This document shows, in pieces, positions 8,060-16,321 of a stretch of 64,000 nt of DNA. The stretch is from Chthonomonas calidirosea (GTDB taxonomy: Bacteria; Armatimonadota; Chthonomonadetes; Chthonomonadales; CAJBBX01), in NCBI GenBank assembly GCA_020722705.1, contig DYKI01000005.1, positions 7,254 to 71,253 on the forward strand. The letters are read 5' to 3'. A model generated the notes under the pieces. That model made no database searches, was not told the DNA's origin, and saw only the letters and a list, made by a program, of their open reading frames with translations. Position 1 is the stretch's first letter, and the number at the start of each line of letters is the position of its first letter. The translations under genes and the position numbers were made by a program.

Positions 8060-9073
8060 GTGGCAGCGGGGCGCAGGGCGTGCGACATCGCATGCTCGAC
8101 GCATCCCGGCCAGGTGCGAACCATCAACTGCGACCGTTGCCGAGTCGCCGACGCTCAGGCGCTGGGCGGCAAGGCTGACGCGTTTCTCATGGTCGTTGAT
8201 GGTATGGGCGTAACTCGGCGGGGGGATACGGCCAGCAGAGTGGCCGCCGAGGTGGTGCCTGAGGTTCTGCACTCCGCCATCGCCGCGCTCCCGGCACAGC
8301 CGACCTGCGACCAGTTGGCCGATGCGCTCCGAGAGGCCGTATCCGCAGCCAACCTGGCCGTCTGGAAGCGTGCTCAGGAAGACCCCGAGCTCAAAGGCAT
8401 GGGCACGACATGCGTTGCCGCGCTGGTTACCGGCGGAACCGCGCTCGTCTGTCATGCCGGCGATTCCAGGGCTTACAAGCTGAGCGGCGACGACCTCATC
8501 CAGATAACCGCCGATCATTCGCTCATCCAGGAAGTGGTTCCTTCGGATGACTTTGGCGTGTCCGTCGAGGATCGGTTCGGCGCAGTGATCACTCGGGGCA
8601 TCGGCCTATCGCGGTCGGTCGAAACCGATCTCGAAGTTGTGAAGCTGGAAGCCCAGGATGCGCTGCTTCTTTGCACCGACGGACTCTCCAATATGCTGGA
8701 TGATCGCCGCATCGCGGCCACGCTTGCTCAGGCGTCCAGCGCGGGCGAAGCATGCGAGAAGCTCATCGGCGTGGCCAACGAGGCGGGCGGGCTCGACAAC
8801 ATCGGCGTCGCTGTGTTTCGAGGTCCGGAGTATGAGCCCTACGCCATAACCGCGGAGGCTGCCGACCGGGCCGTGGCACGGGCGAGGGGATCGCGCACCC
8901 GCCGGCGCAGGTCGCGTTCGCCCTGGACTCAGCCGATGGTCATTGTATTGTTGGTCATCTGTGTCGTGCTCAGCGCCGCGTTGGCGCTGACTCTGGCCGA
9001 CAGAGCGCGCCTGCTTTCGGATCTGAATCGCGCAAGAAGCGCTTCGATGGAGTCGGCATCACCCGGAAGGTGA
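8060..9073 (+). CDS. PP2C-family Ser/Thr protein phosphatase with C-terminal membrane anchor
   Basis: The 337-aa protein (counted from GTG 8060) carries the PPM/PP2C metal-binding motifs: DGMG at residue 47, GDSRAYKL in the middle, CTDGLSNMLDD, and LDNIGVAVF near residue 255. These coordinate the dinuclear Mn/Mg centre that dephosphorylates Ser/Thr. A basic linker and one transmembrane helix (about 292-314) follow, placing the catalytic domain in the cytoplasm. The start is uncertain. The best purine-rich ribosome site (GGGAGAG, about 8020-8026) is too far from GTG 8060, and homology extends slightly upstream. It is coupled to the HEAT gene downstream. No partner kinase lies in the window. 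Confidence 0.88.
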   Translation: MAAGRRACDIACSTHPGQVRTINCDRCRVADAQALGGKADAFLMVVDGMGVTRRGDTASRVAAEVVPEVLHSAIAALPAQPTCDQLADALREAVSAANLAVWKRAQEDPELKGMGTTCVAALVTGGTALVCHAGDSRAYKLSGDDLIQITADHSLIQEVVPSDDFGVSVEDRFGAVITRGIGLSRSVETDLEVVKLEAQDALLLCTDGLSNMLDDRRIAATLAQASSAGEACEKLIGVANEAGGLDNIGVAVFRGPEYEPYAITAEAADRAVARARGSRTRRRRSRSPWTQPMVIVLLVICVVLSAALALTLADRARLLSDLNRARSASMESASPGR

Positions 9074-9114
9074 GAGCCGCCGACACGGCGAAACGCTCAA
9101 CGGAGGACATCCGC

Positions 9115-10674
9115 ATGAATCGTAAGTTCCTGAACTACGGCATCTTCTTCGCGATTGTCGCGATCGTTGTGGGCCTGGCCGTCCGGCATAGCCGCCACAT
9201 GGCCTACCTGGTCAACTCCATGGCCGGCTCCGACAGGGCCGCCCGTGTGTCCGCGGCCAAGGAACTGGTGAAGATGGAGCAGTTCATGGACGCAATCACC
9301 GGCGAGAGCATCGCGCGCCGGGTGCGGATTGTCCAGGCGCTGGAGGACTGGGGGGAGGCTGACGCGGTAACTCAGGCGGTTGCATTCCTGAAAGATCCTG
9401 ATCGGCCCGTCCGCGACCGCATCGCGCTGGCGCTGGCGCGCATCGGTACGAAAACCGCCGACAACCTGCAGGGCGTCGTTACCGGGTCGAAGGACGGCGA
9501 CAGCAACGTTCGCAAGGTGTGTATTTCGTTGCTGCAGGTGTTCGGTCAGGACGATCCCGAGCGTGCGTTCGCGCTGCTTCAGCGCCTGTTGCCCGACACC
9601 GATGCGGGTGTCTTGCGCGCGGCGCTGGAGATGCGCAACGCGTCTGTCGCCGGCCAGCTCATTACGAAGGTCGTCGAGGCGATGAAGGCGGATGCAGCGG
9701 CTCGGGCTCCGGGCGCGGATGTGCTGGGGGCGCTCACTCAGCGTCGGGAAGAATGCGTCAAGGCGCTGCTTCCGCAAGTCGCCGACAAGGACGACGGAGT
9801 CTGTTCGGGGGCCATTGCCGCCCTCGGGAGTGTGGGAAGTCCGACGCCGGTGCCGCAGTTGATCGCTGCGATGAAAGAGCGAAGCCCGCAGGTGAGGCGG
9901 GTTGCCATCGGCGCCATTGCGCTGATCGCCCACCCATCGTGCGAGGCGCCGCTGACTGAGGCAATCCGGAACCCGGATGACGACAACGAGGCACGAGCCC
10001 AGGCCGCAGTGGGCCTGGGCCGCATCGGAACCCCGACGGCGATTGCGACCCTGGTATCCGCGTTGAGCGACGACGACCTGAAGGTCCAGATCGCGGCTGT
10101 TGATGGCCTGTCGGATGTCGGCGTTCCGGCAGTGTCGGCTCTGGCCGTTGCCGTTCGGGCCCCCGATGCTCGCACGCGGTTGCGGGCTGCTCAGGCTCTG
10201 GGAGGCATCGCGACACCCTCGATCAATGGAGCCCTTGCCCCTGCCTTACGTGACCGGTCGCCGGAAGTGCGCGTGGAAGCGGCCAAGGCTCTCGGCTTCG
10301 AGGGCAATGGAGCGGCCGTAGCCTTGCTTTCCCCTGGTCTCACCGACAGCGATGGAGCGGTTGCCGCGGCCTGTGCCGACGCCCTGGCCAGGATCGGCGC
10401 TCCGGCACGCCCTGCGTTGACGCGCGCCCTGGCCGGTCCCAGCGGTCCCGCATTCCTTGCGGCGGCCGCACTGGCGAAACAGGGAGCTGCGTCGGTGGCT
10501 GATGTGGCTGCGGCCGCGCAGTCCGGTGCCGCATCGGGCCGATGGGCCGTCGAGTCCCTTGCTCGCAACCGTTCTCAGGCTGCGCTAGAGGCTCTCAAGC
10601 AACTGACGTCATCTGGCGACCCTGAGACTCGCAATGTCGCCTCGGCGGCGCTTCAGCGTCTATCACTACAGTAG
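9115..10674 (+). CDS. Membrane-anchored HEAT-repeat protein
   Basis: The 519-aa protein starts with an N-terminal hydrophobic anchor (residues about 7-24). The rest is almost entirely HEAT/PBS-lyase-type repeats of about 30 residues, with recurrent ARIG, ALGxIG and AVxALA patterns. The fold makes an alpha-solenoid for protein binding, probably on the outer face of the inner membrane. The ATG at 9115 is chosen over the upstream in-frame start at 9070 because GGAGG lies about 9 nt before it. It follows the PP2C gene closely and is probably co-transcribed. The function is unknown. Confidence 0.85.
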   Translation: MNRKFLNYGIFFAIVAIVVGLAVRHSRHMAYLVNSMAGSDRAARVSAAKELVKMEQFMDAITGESIARRVRIVQALEDWGEADAVTQAVAFLKDPDRPVRDRIALALARIGTKTADNLQGVVTGSKDGDSNVRKVCISLLQVFGQDDPERAFALLQRLLPDTDAGVLRAALEMRNASVAGQLITKVVEAMKADAAARAPGADVLGALTQRREECVKALLPQVADKDDGVCSGAIAALGSVGSPTPVPQLIAAMKERSPQVRRVAIGAIALIAHPSCEAPLTEAIRNPDDDNEARAQAAVGLGRIGTPTAIATLVSALSDDDLKVQIAAVDGLSDVGVPAVSALAVAVRAPDARTRLRAAQALGGIATPSINGALAPALRDRSPEVRVEAAKALGFEGNGAAVALLSPGLTDSDGAVAAACADALARIGAPARPALTRALAGPSGPAFLAAAALAKQGAASVADVAAAAQSGAASGRWAVESLARNRSQAALEALKQLTSSGDPETRNVASAALQRLSLQ

Positions 10675-10791
10675 GCGGTTGCCCGCCGCATGCATTGGTC
10701 ACCGGGGAACGCACTCTGGTTCCTTTCCGGTATCAGGATGAGTGCGGCGCCTCCGGCATACTCTGACAGCGCCGCCGGTCGAGGAGGCTCC

Positions 10792-12573
10792 ATGCATTCG
10801 GTATCAAGGCGGAGTGCGTCCGCACGATGGTGCGCTGTCGCGGCATGCTGTGTCGCGTCACTCCTGGTTGGGTGCGGCGGCGGAGGCTCCGGCGCGCGGA
10901 CCTTCAAGGGGCGTTCATTCGCGTTCTCGAACGGCTCACGTGCGCTCAGTATCGCGGTCGATTCCGCCGGCCGCTGCACCGTTGTCGCGTATGACGCTGT
11001 CCTGTTGCCCACGGCGGCCGGCGCCCAGGGCGCGTTCGCGGCCGGTGATGCCTTCTATGCGCAGACGGCGGACGGTCAGGTTCAGTTCGAAGGGCAAGCC
11101 GCGGCGTCAGGCGAGACGGTCTCATGCACAGTCAAGCGTAACGGAGCCACCCTGTTCACCACGGTCGCGACGGTGGTAGCCGCCGGGGCGGCGCCTCCAG
11201 CCGATCTCCTCGGTACCTTCTCGCGAATCGGCGGCGACGAGATCGGATACCTGACTGCGGACAGCAGCGGCCATGCGGCGCTCTGGGTCAGCACCGTGGG
11301 AGCGACAGGAGGGGATCTCCTATCGGTCGGTTCTGATGGGGCGCTGGCGTCCGCGGACGGCAGCACCCTCGGGCAGTTGACTGCCGATTCGGGTAACGTG
11401 GTCCTCGTGCTCACGCGGCTCAACGGCGTGCCGGTTGGCCTCTCACTCGACCTTCTTCGATCCTCGCGCGCCAAATGGACGTTCATGGTCTTCATCAACG
11501 GGGCAAACGACCTTCAGACCTATGGGCCACTCAACGTCAACCAGATGGAGAAGATCGGTTCGACGGCCGACGTCAACATCGTGGTCCAATGGAAGCAGGC
11601 CGATTGCGCCACTTGCGGCAATCCGGCGTGGGTCTCAACACGGCGCTACTTCGTGACGCGCGACCAGAACACAAACACGATCAGTTCGCAGCTTGTAGAA
11701 GACATGGGACCGAACGTGGACATGGGCGACTGGAGGGAACTGAACGCGTTCATCCGCTGGAGTCAGCAGCGCTATCCCGCCGATCGCTATGCTCTGGTGG
11801 TGTGGGATCATGGCGCGGGTTGGCGAAGCACTCGGGCCGGCGAACCGGCGCGCCTGCGGTCAGTCTCCATTGACGATTCGACAGGCAGTGAGATTCAGAC
11901 CTGGGAGCTGCCGCAAGCGCTGAATGTGTCGCCGAAACTCGACATGCTCATCTTCGATGCCTCGTTGATGCAGATGACCGAGGTTGCCTACGAGGTGCGC
12001 GACATGGCGGGGCTTATGGTCGGATCGGAAGAGAGCCCTCCCGGCGAGGGGTACGTGTATGACGCGTTCCTGCAGGACCTTGCCGCCAATCCGGACATGA
12101 CGCCTGCGCAGTTTGCGTCGAGTATCGTCAGTCGGACCCTCGAGAGCTACGGCACGGACACCAACATCACGCAGTCGGCGGTGGATCTGTCGAAGATGCA
12201 GGTTCTGGCCGATCGGCTCAACACCTTCGCCGGTCTGCTTTCGTTCCATGCATCGGCCGAAGCCGCGGCGCTCGTCGGAGCGCGCAAGAACGCGGAGTCC
12301 TATCTCTACCGCGACAACAAGGACCTTTGGCACTACGCTGAGCTCGTCCGCGTGAATGCCGGCGCCCCTGCGCTCAAGACGGCCGCGACGAACGTTCAGC
12401 AGGCTCTCGACGCAGCGGTCATTGCCGAGGCATCGGGCACGCTCCACCCGAACTCACACGGACTCGCCATCTACGTGCCCGATCCGTCGGGCTACCTGGT
12501 TTCCTACACAAACCTTGCCATTTCGCGAGTCACCGAGTGGGATTCGTGGCTGGTAAACCAGCCGCCCGGATAG
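10792..12573 (+). CDS. Clostripain-family (C11) lipoprotein with catalytic Cys replaced by Ser
   Basis: The 593-aa protein has a lipoprotein signal ending LVGC28, so it should be lipid-anchored outside the cytoplasm. Residues 30-220 are a non-recognised N-terminal domain. From about residue 222 (KWTFMVFINGANDL) it follows the peptidase C11 domain. The catalytic histidine is H340 in VWDHGAGW. The position of the catalytic cysteine (normally DACLM) reads DASLM with Ser391 (codon 11962-11964). The start is set by GGAGG 5 nt upstream of the ATG at 10792. It may be an inactive, binding-only or serine-dependent variant. C11 enzymes usually cleave after basic residues. Confidence 0.85.
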   Translation: MHSVSRRSASARWCAVAACCVASLLVGCGGGGSGARTFKGRSFAFSNGSRALSIAVDSAGRCTVVAYDAVLLPTAAGAQGAFAAGDAFYAQTADGQVQFEGQAAASGETVSCTVKRNGATLFTTVATVVAAGAAPPADLLGTFSRIGGDEIGYLTADSSGHAALWVSTVGATGGDLLSVGSDGALASADGSTLGQLTADSGNVVLVLTRLNGVPVGLSLDLLRSSRAKWTFMVFINGANDLQTYGPLNVNQMEKIGSTADVNIVVQWKQADCATCGNPAWVSTRRYFVTRDQNTNTISSQLVEDMGPNVDMGDWRELNAFIRWSQQRYPADRYALVVWDHGAGWRSTRAGEPARLRSVSIDDSTGSEIQTWELPQALNVSPKLDMLIFDASLMQMTEVAYEVRDMAGLMVGSEESPPGEGYVYDAFLQDLAANPDMTPAQFASSIVSRTLESYGTDTNITQSAVDLSKMQVLADRLNTFAGLLSFHASAEAAALVGARKNAESYLYRDNKDLWHYAELVRVNAGAPALKTAATNVQQALDAAVIAEASGTLHPNSHGLAIYVPDPSGYLVSYTNLAISRVTEWDSWLVNQPPG

Positions 12574-12584
12574 AGCGCGACCCG

Positions 12585-13058
12585 GTGAGCGATCTCGACG
12601 AGTATCGGCGTGCGCAGCGCTCGCTTCGGCGCGTGTTCGACGGTCTTACCGCGACACTGTGCCCTGACTGTGAGGACCCCTGCTGCAGGGTACCGGCGCG
12701 CGTTGCGGCCCTCGATGTGATGATCGCTCTGGCAGGTGGCTGGAACCGCGAGACGGTGGACGCTGATCCGGTCGTCATGGCCCTGGATCAGGCCTCATAC
12801 GCCCTCAAGCCCGGCGAGGAAGCGGCGGCTCTGCCTTGCCCGTTTCTGAAGGCAGACGGGTGCGTGTTTCCGGGCGATCTGCGTCCCCTGGAGTGCTCAG
12901 CGTATGTGTGCAAGTACATGCTTGCGGCCATGGATGCCCGGCAGCGCGCTCATGTGCGGCGGCTTGTTGCGGACATGAGGCGGGCACATGGGCGCATCTT
13001 CTCGACGTTCGAAGCCAGACTCAGGCGGCGATCACGCGAGTCCAAAGACATCGCCTGA
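12585..13058 (+). CDS. YkgJ-family cysteine-cluster protein
   Basis: The 157-aa protein has the cysteine pattern of the YkgJ / zinc- or iron-chelating family (PF03692): CPDCEDPCC near the N-terminus, then PCPFL, GCVFP, and ECSAYVCKY. These cysteines are expected to bind Fe-S or Zn. GTG 12585 is preferred because it avoids a 37-nt overlap with the protease gene that GTG 12537 would require, though neither has a good SD. Neighbouring genes give no clue to a substrate. It is convergent with the VanX-like gene. Confidence 0.75.
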   Translation: MSDLDEYRRAQRSLRRVFDGLTATLCPDCEDPCCRVPARVAALDVMIALAGGWNRETVDADPVVMALDQASYALKPGEEAAALPCPFLKADGCVFPGDLRPLECSAYVCKYMLAAMDARQRAHVRRLVADMRRAHGRIFSTFEARLRRRSRESKDIA

Positions 13059-13147
13059 AGCGGACCGAACCACCTCGGATCGGCAGGAATCTCGCTCTTC
13101 CACGGCGGCCGGGTGAGGAGCGCAATGGAACGGCGGCCATTCGGGGC

Positions 13148-13843
13148 TCAGCACGGGCGGTCGTGTCGGTCCATCGGCGGCGCAGGCACCAACCCGTAGG
13201 GGCATTCGGATGCGCCGGTACGCACGGCCCAGGCGGAGTCCCCATAGGAGTAGTGCCAGTATTCATCCTTGCAGTTGGAGAACCCGGCCTCGAGCATGGC
13301 ATGGACCAAGAGCCTGCGGTTCGCTTCGGCCTCGGGCGCCAAGCCCCGTACCCATGTCGGGGCCGCATCCCATCCGGCAAGCGGCGAGACCATGTCCAGT
13401 ATCTCGCCATCTGCCCGCATGAGCTGCACATCTACGGCGCCTCCTGTGCAGTGTCCCGGCGGGGCGGGCTGGTCATACGGCGCGAAAAACCGGTTGGCTG
13501 CCCGGTGCACGGCAGCGAGCGACCATTCCGGGTGCTCCAGTCTCATCTGTGCAAAGTAGCTGTCCCAATGTCGGCGCTGATCGTCTATGGTACGGAGTGC
13601 CGTGCTCACCCTCAGGCGCAACCCGGCGGGCAGGCTCGATGCTGCGCTGTTGAGCATCTTGGCGACCGAGATGCGGGCGAACGGCCTTGCCCGTCGGAGC
13701 ACGATCAGGCCCGGGCACGCGAGCCTGAGGTCCACCAAAGGCTCATCGTTCTCGCAGATATGGACGCGGTTGAGTGCAGCGATGGGCTCAGGCACTCCGG
13801 TCGGGCGGCTGATCGCGGGGCGCGTTGAGGCTCGGGGACGCAT
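13148..13843 (-). CDS. D-alanyl-D-alanine dipeptidase, VanX/DdpX-like (M15D)
   Basis: The 231-aa protein carries the M15 metallopeptidase zinc motifs HxxGxAxD (HCTGGAVD) and ExxH (EYWHY), separated as in VanX. Such enzymes hydrolyse D-Ala-D-Ala or related dipeptides in peptidoglycan turnover. No export signal is evident, so it is probably cytoplasmic and recycles wall dipeptides. There is no vanH/vanA neighbour, so glycopeptide resistance is not implied. Its ATG shares a base with the stop of the upstream gene (TGATG), showing translational coupling. Confidence 0.88.
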   Translation of the reverse strand: MRPRASTRPAISRPTGVPEPIAALNRVHICENDEPLVDLRLACPGLIVLRRARPFARISVAKMLNSAASSLPAGLRLRVSTALRTIDDQRRHWDSYFAQMRLEHPEWSLAAVHRAANRFFAPYDQPAPPGHCTGGAVDVQLMRADGEILDMVSPLAGWDAAPTWVRGLAPEAEANRRLLVHAMLEAGFSNCKDEYWHYSYGDSAWAVRTGASECPYGLVPAPPMDRHDRPC

Positions 13844-14226
13844 CAGTTGTCGCTGAACGGGTCGAAATCGTCGTCCATGTCGTCGCCGCCGAAGTCCCCG
13901 GGATCGCGAGGCATGTCGTCAACGTCTTCGATCACGCCCGATGCGTCCGTATAGCGGTTGATCTGCTCCGCGCGGAACACGTGCGCGACGAAGTCGTCCC
14001 TCTCAAACCTGGGGAGGTAACTGACAACAATCTCGTCGTCTATCTGCGCGATCAGTTGTTCTTCGTCGCCTACGGTGAGGTCCGCTTCCAGGATGATGGT
14101 GGCGTGGATGGTGTCGTGGGAAAAGTGCACATCCACCTGGCCGATACGGCGGTCGTGATCCCAGATCAGGTGAACCTCGGAGCTCAGAGTCCGGACGAGG
14201 CGGCTCAGGCGGAATTGGTAGTCCAC
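13843..14226 (-). CDS. Small acidic-tailed protein of unknown function
   Basis: The 127-aa protein has an alpha/beta N-terminal part (for example IWDHDRRIGQVDVHF and ATIILEADL) and a highly acidic disordered tail (DDMDDDFDPFSDN). The GTG start is preceded by GGAGGTG at 6 nt. It lies between the HAD phosphatase and the dipeptidase genes in one minus-strand operon. I do not recognise a family. Confidence 0.75.
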   Translation of the reverse strand: MDYQFRLSRLVRTLSSEVHLIWDHDRRIGQVDVHFSHDTIHATIILEADLTVGDEEQLIAQIDDEIVVSYLPRFERDDFVAHVFRAEQINRYTDASGVIEDVDDMPRDPGDFGGDDMDDDFDPFSDN

Positions 14227-14262
14227 TACACACCTCCAGGTTTGGATGGGACGAACGTCAGC

Positions 14263-15075
14263 CTAACCGATGCGGCCAGAAAGCAGTGCCGCAACGGCTT
14301 CCGCGAAGCCGTCCTGTTCGAACGCGGGCGCTACCCATGAGGCCGCATTGCGCACGGCTTCCTTCCCCGATCCCATGGCGATCGAGAAGCCGGCGGCGCG
14401 CATCATGGGCAGGTCGTTCCCGCCATCGCCGAACGCGAGCGTTTCCTCACGTGAGACGCCAAGCCGCGCGGCAAGGACCCGCAACGCCTCGCCCTTGTCG
14501 CAGCCGGGCGCCATGAACTCGAGGTACTCGGGATTGGTCCGCGTCAGGTACAGAGAGTCAGCATACCGGTAGGACATCACCCCAAACAACCGATCGGCCA
14601 CTTCCGGTTCGTCAATCAGGATCATCTTGGTGGGGTGCGTGCCGTCAAGCGTTGTCAGGTCGCCGATGGCCTCCATCCGAGAGCCTGTATGGTTCTGATA
14701 GAAGCGGGCCCAATGGCCGATTTCAGCGACATACAGGTGGTCGTCCAGGTAGTAGTTGAGGTGATGGCCGTTGTCGGCACAGAAGCGGACGATCTCCGCA
14801 GCCGGCTCTGCGGGAACCGTGACATGCCGCCAGGTATCGCCTGTCGTGCGGTCACGGATCATGGCGCCGTTGTAGGATATGACGGGTCCGTCGAGGTCGA
14901 GAGCCTCAGCAAAGCGCAGTGTGGCTTCGTGCATCCGCCCGCTTGCTATCACGCACATGACGCCGGCCTCGCGCAAATCCCGCACTGCCTGGACATTGCG
15001 GGGCGAAATGGACCCGTCATGCGCCACAAGGGTCTCGTCGAGATCAATGGCCGCCAACCGATACCTGGTCTGCAT
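14263..15075 (-). CDS. HAD-superfamily hydrolase, Cof/YkrA type
   Basis: The 270-aa protein shows the HAD motifs in order: AIDLDETL (nucleophile aspartate, near residue 10), ASGR (motif II), a lysine in CDKGEAL, and FGDGGNDLPM (motif IV). The C2-type cap and length fit Cof-like sugar-phosphate or FMN/PLP phosphatases. The ATG at 15075 is preferred over an upstream extension because AGGGA lies about 8 nt before it and the family starts near this point. It heads the HAD-hypothetical-dipeptidase operon. A TATACT box on the minus strand at 15165-15170 may be its -10. Confidence 0.9.
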   Translation of the reverse strand: MQTRYRLAAIDLDETLVAHDGSISPRNVQAVRDLREAGVMCVIASGRMHEATLRFAEALDLDGPVISYNGAMIRDRTTGDTWRHVTVPAEPAAEIVRFCADNGHHLNYYLDDHLYVAEIGHWARFYQNHTGSRMEAIGDLTTLDGTHPTKMILIDEPEVADRLFGVMSYRYADSLYLTRTNPEYLEFMAPGCDKGEALRVLAARLGVSREETLAFGDGGNDLPMMRAAGFSIAMGSGKEAVRNAASWVAPAFEQDGFAEAVAALLSGRIG

Positions 15076-15319
15076 CTGAATGTCCCTATGCCTTGCCTTG
15101 ACGCCGTACCGCGCCGAGATCAGCGGAAGGCCGGATCGCCGGCGTCCCGCTTTGGTCACCGATTAGTATAACCGCCGACGGCATCGGGAGGGTGGAACGC
15201 AGCCGAATCCGTTGGCGATGACGCAACGCACGGTTCAGTCTGGAGTGTACGGTAAACTCTCTGAGTCGCGGAGTGCCGGAGCCGGCAGCCCGCAAGGAAC
15301 GAAGATCGAGGAACCGACC

Positions 15320-16282
15320 ATGAGTGTGTGGAGCCTGTACACCGAGGACGCATTGCGCTTGAGGGGTCGGAGCCTGCTCTCCATGGCCGATCTCACACCC
15401 GATCAGGTGAGCGGGATACTCGATCTCGCTTCCGCTCTCAAGAGCGCTCGGGGCGGCGTTTGTCCTGTCAACTGGTCGGGATCGAGATCGCTGGCCATGA
15501 TCTTCGAGAAGGCGAGCCTTCGCACCAGGGTAACCTTCGAGCTTGGCATGCGCGAGCTTGGGGGCGTTCCGATCGTGCTCGGACCCGCGGAGATCGGTCT
15601 CGGCAAGCGAGAGAGCGTTGGCGATGTGGCCCGCAATCTGGAGCGGTGGGTGAGCGCCGTTATGGCCCGAGTGTTCGATCACAGAGTGCTTGTCGAGATG
15701 CGGGACAGCGCAGGAATACCGGTGATCAACGGCTTGAGCGACCTGGAGCATCCGTGTCAGATTCTGGCCGACCTTCTCACGTTACGGGAGCGATTGGGCC
15801 GCCTGGAGGGCGCTCGCATAGCCTGGGTCGGCGATGGCAACAACGTGGCGCACTCGCTCATGATAGGGTGCGCGTTGGTGGGCGCTTCGTTCATTGCCGC
15901 GTGTCCTCGCGGATACGAGCCGCGACCGGAGACGGTGGCGCTTGCGCGGTCCGTCAGCGCTGCAGAAGCTTCGGTCGAAGTGGTGACCGATCCGATTGAG
16001 GCCGTCCGGGCATCGGATGCGGTGTACACCGACGTATGGGCGAGTATGGGCCAGGAGCACGAGGCGTCGGAGCGACGACGCGTATTCATGCCGTATCAGG
16101 TCAACTCCGCTCTCATGGCGCACGCATCCGAGCATGCGGTCTTCCTGCATTGCCTGCCGGCCCATCGCGGCGATGAGGTGACCGACGAGGTGCTCGACGG
16201 CCCGCAGTCGGCGGCTCTCGATCAGGCGGAGAACCGCCTGCACGCGCAGAAGGCGGTCCTGGCGCTCCTCATCGGGGCTTAG
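15320..16282 (+). CDS. argF: Ornithine carbamoyltransferase
   Basis: ArgF condenses carbamoyl phosphate with ornithine to give citrulline. The 320-aa protein has the carbamoyl-phosphate motif SLRTR, the HPCQ motif, and the ornithine-binding HCLPAHRG near the C-terminus. The ATG at 15320 has GAGG 8 nt upstream and gives the standard N-terminus. The in-frame start at 15212 lacks a site. It is followed by argG after 39 nt and then argH. No carbamoyl-phosphate synthase is in the window. Confidence 0.96.
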   Translation: MSVWSLYTEDALRLRGRSLLSMADLTPDQVSGILDLASALKSARGGVCPVNWSGSRSLAMIFEKASLRTRVTFELGMRELGGVPIVLGPAEIGLGKRESVGDVARNLERWVSAVMARVFDHRVLVEMRDSAGIPVINGLSDLEHPCQILADLLTLRERLGRLEGARIAWVGDGNNVAHSLMIGCALVGASFIAACPRGYEPRPETVALARSVSAAEASVEVVTDPIEAVRASDAVYTDVWASMGQEHEASERRRVFMPYQVNSALMAHASEHAVFLHCLPAHRGDEVTDEVLDGPQSAALDQAENRLHAQKAVLALLIGA

Positions 16283-16321
16283 TGCCGCAGGTCGGGGCGG
16301 CGAACGGAAAGGGACGAAACA

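Noticed and set aside
15523-15540. SLRTR instead of STRTR in ArgF
   Set aside because: I recall this variant from other bacterial ornithine carbamoyltransferases. The remaining motifs are intact, so it is probably ordinary variation.
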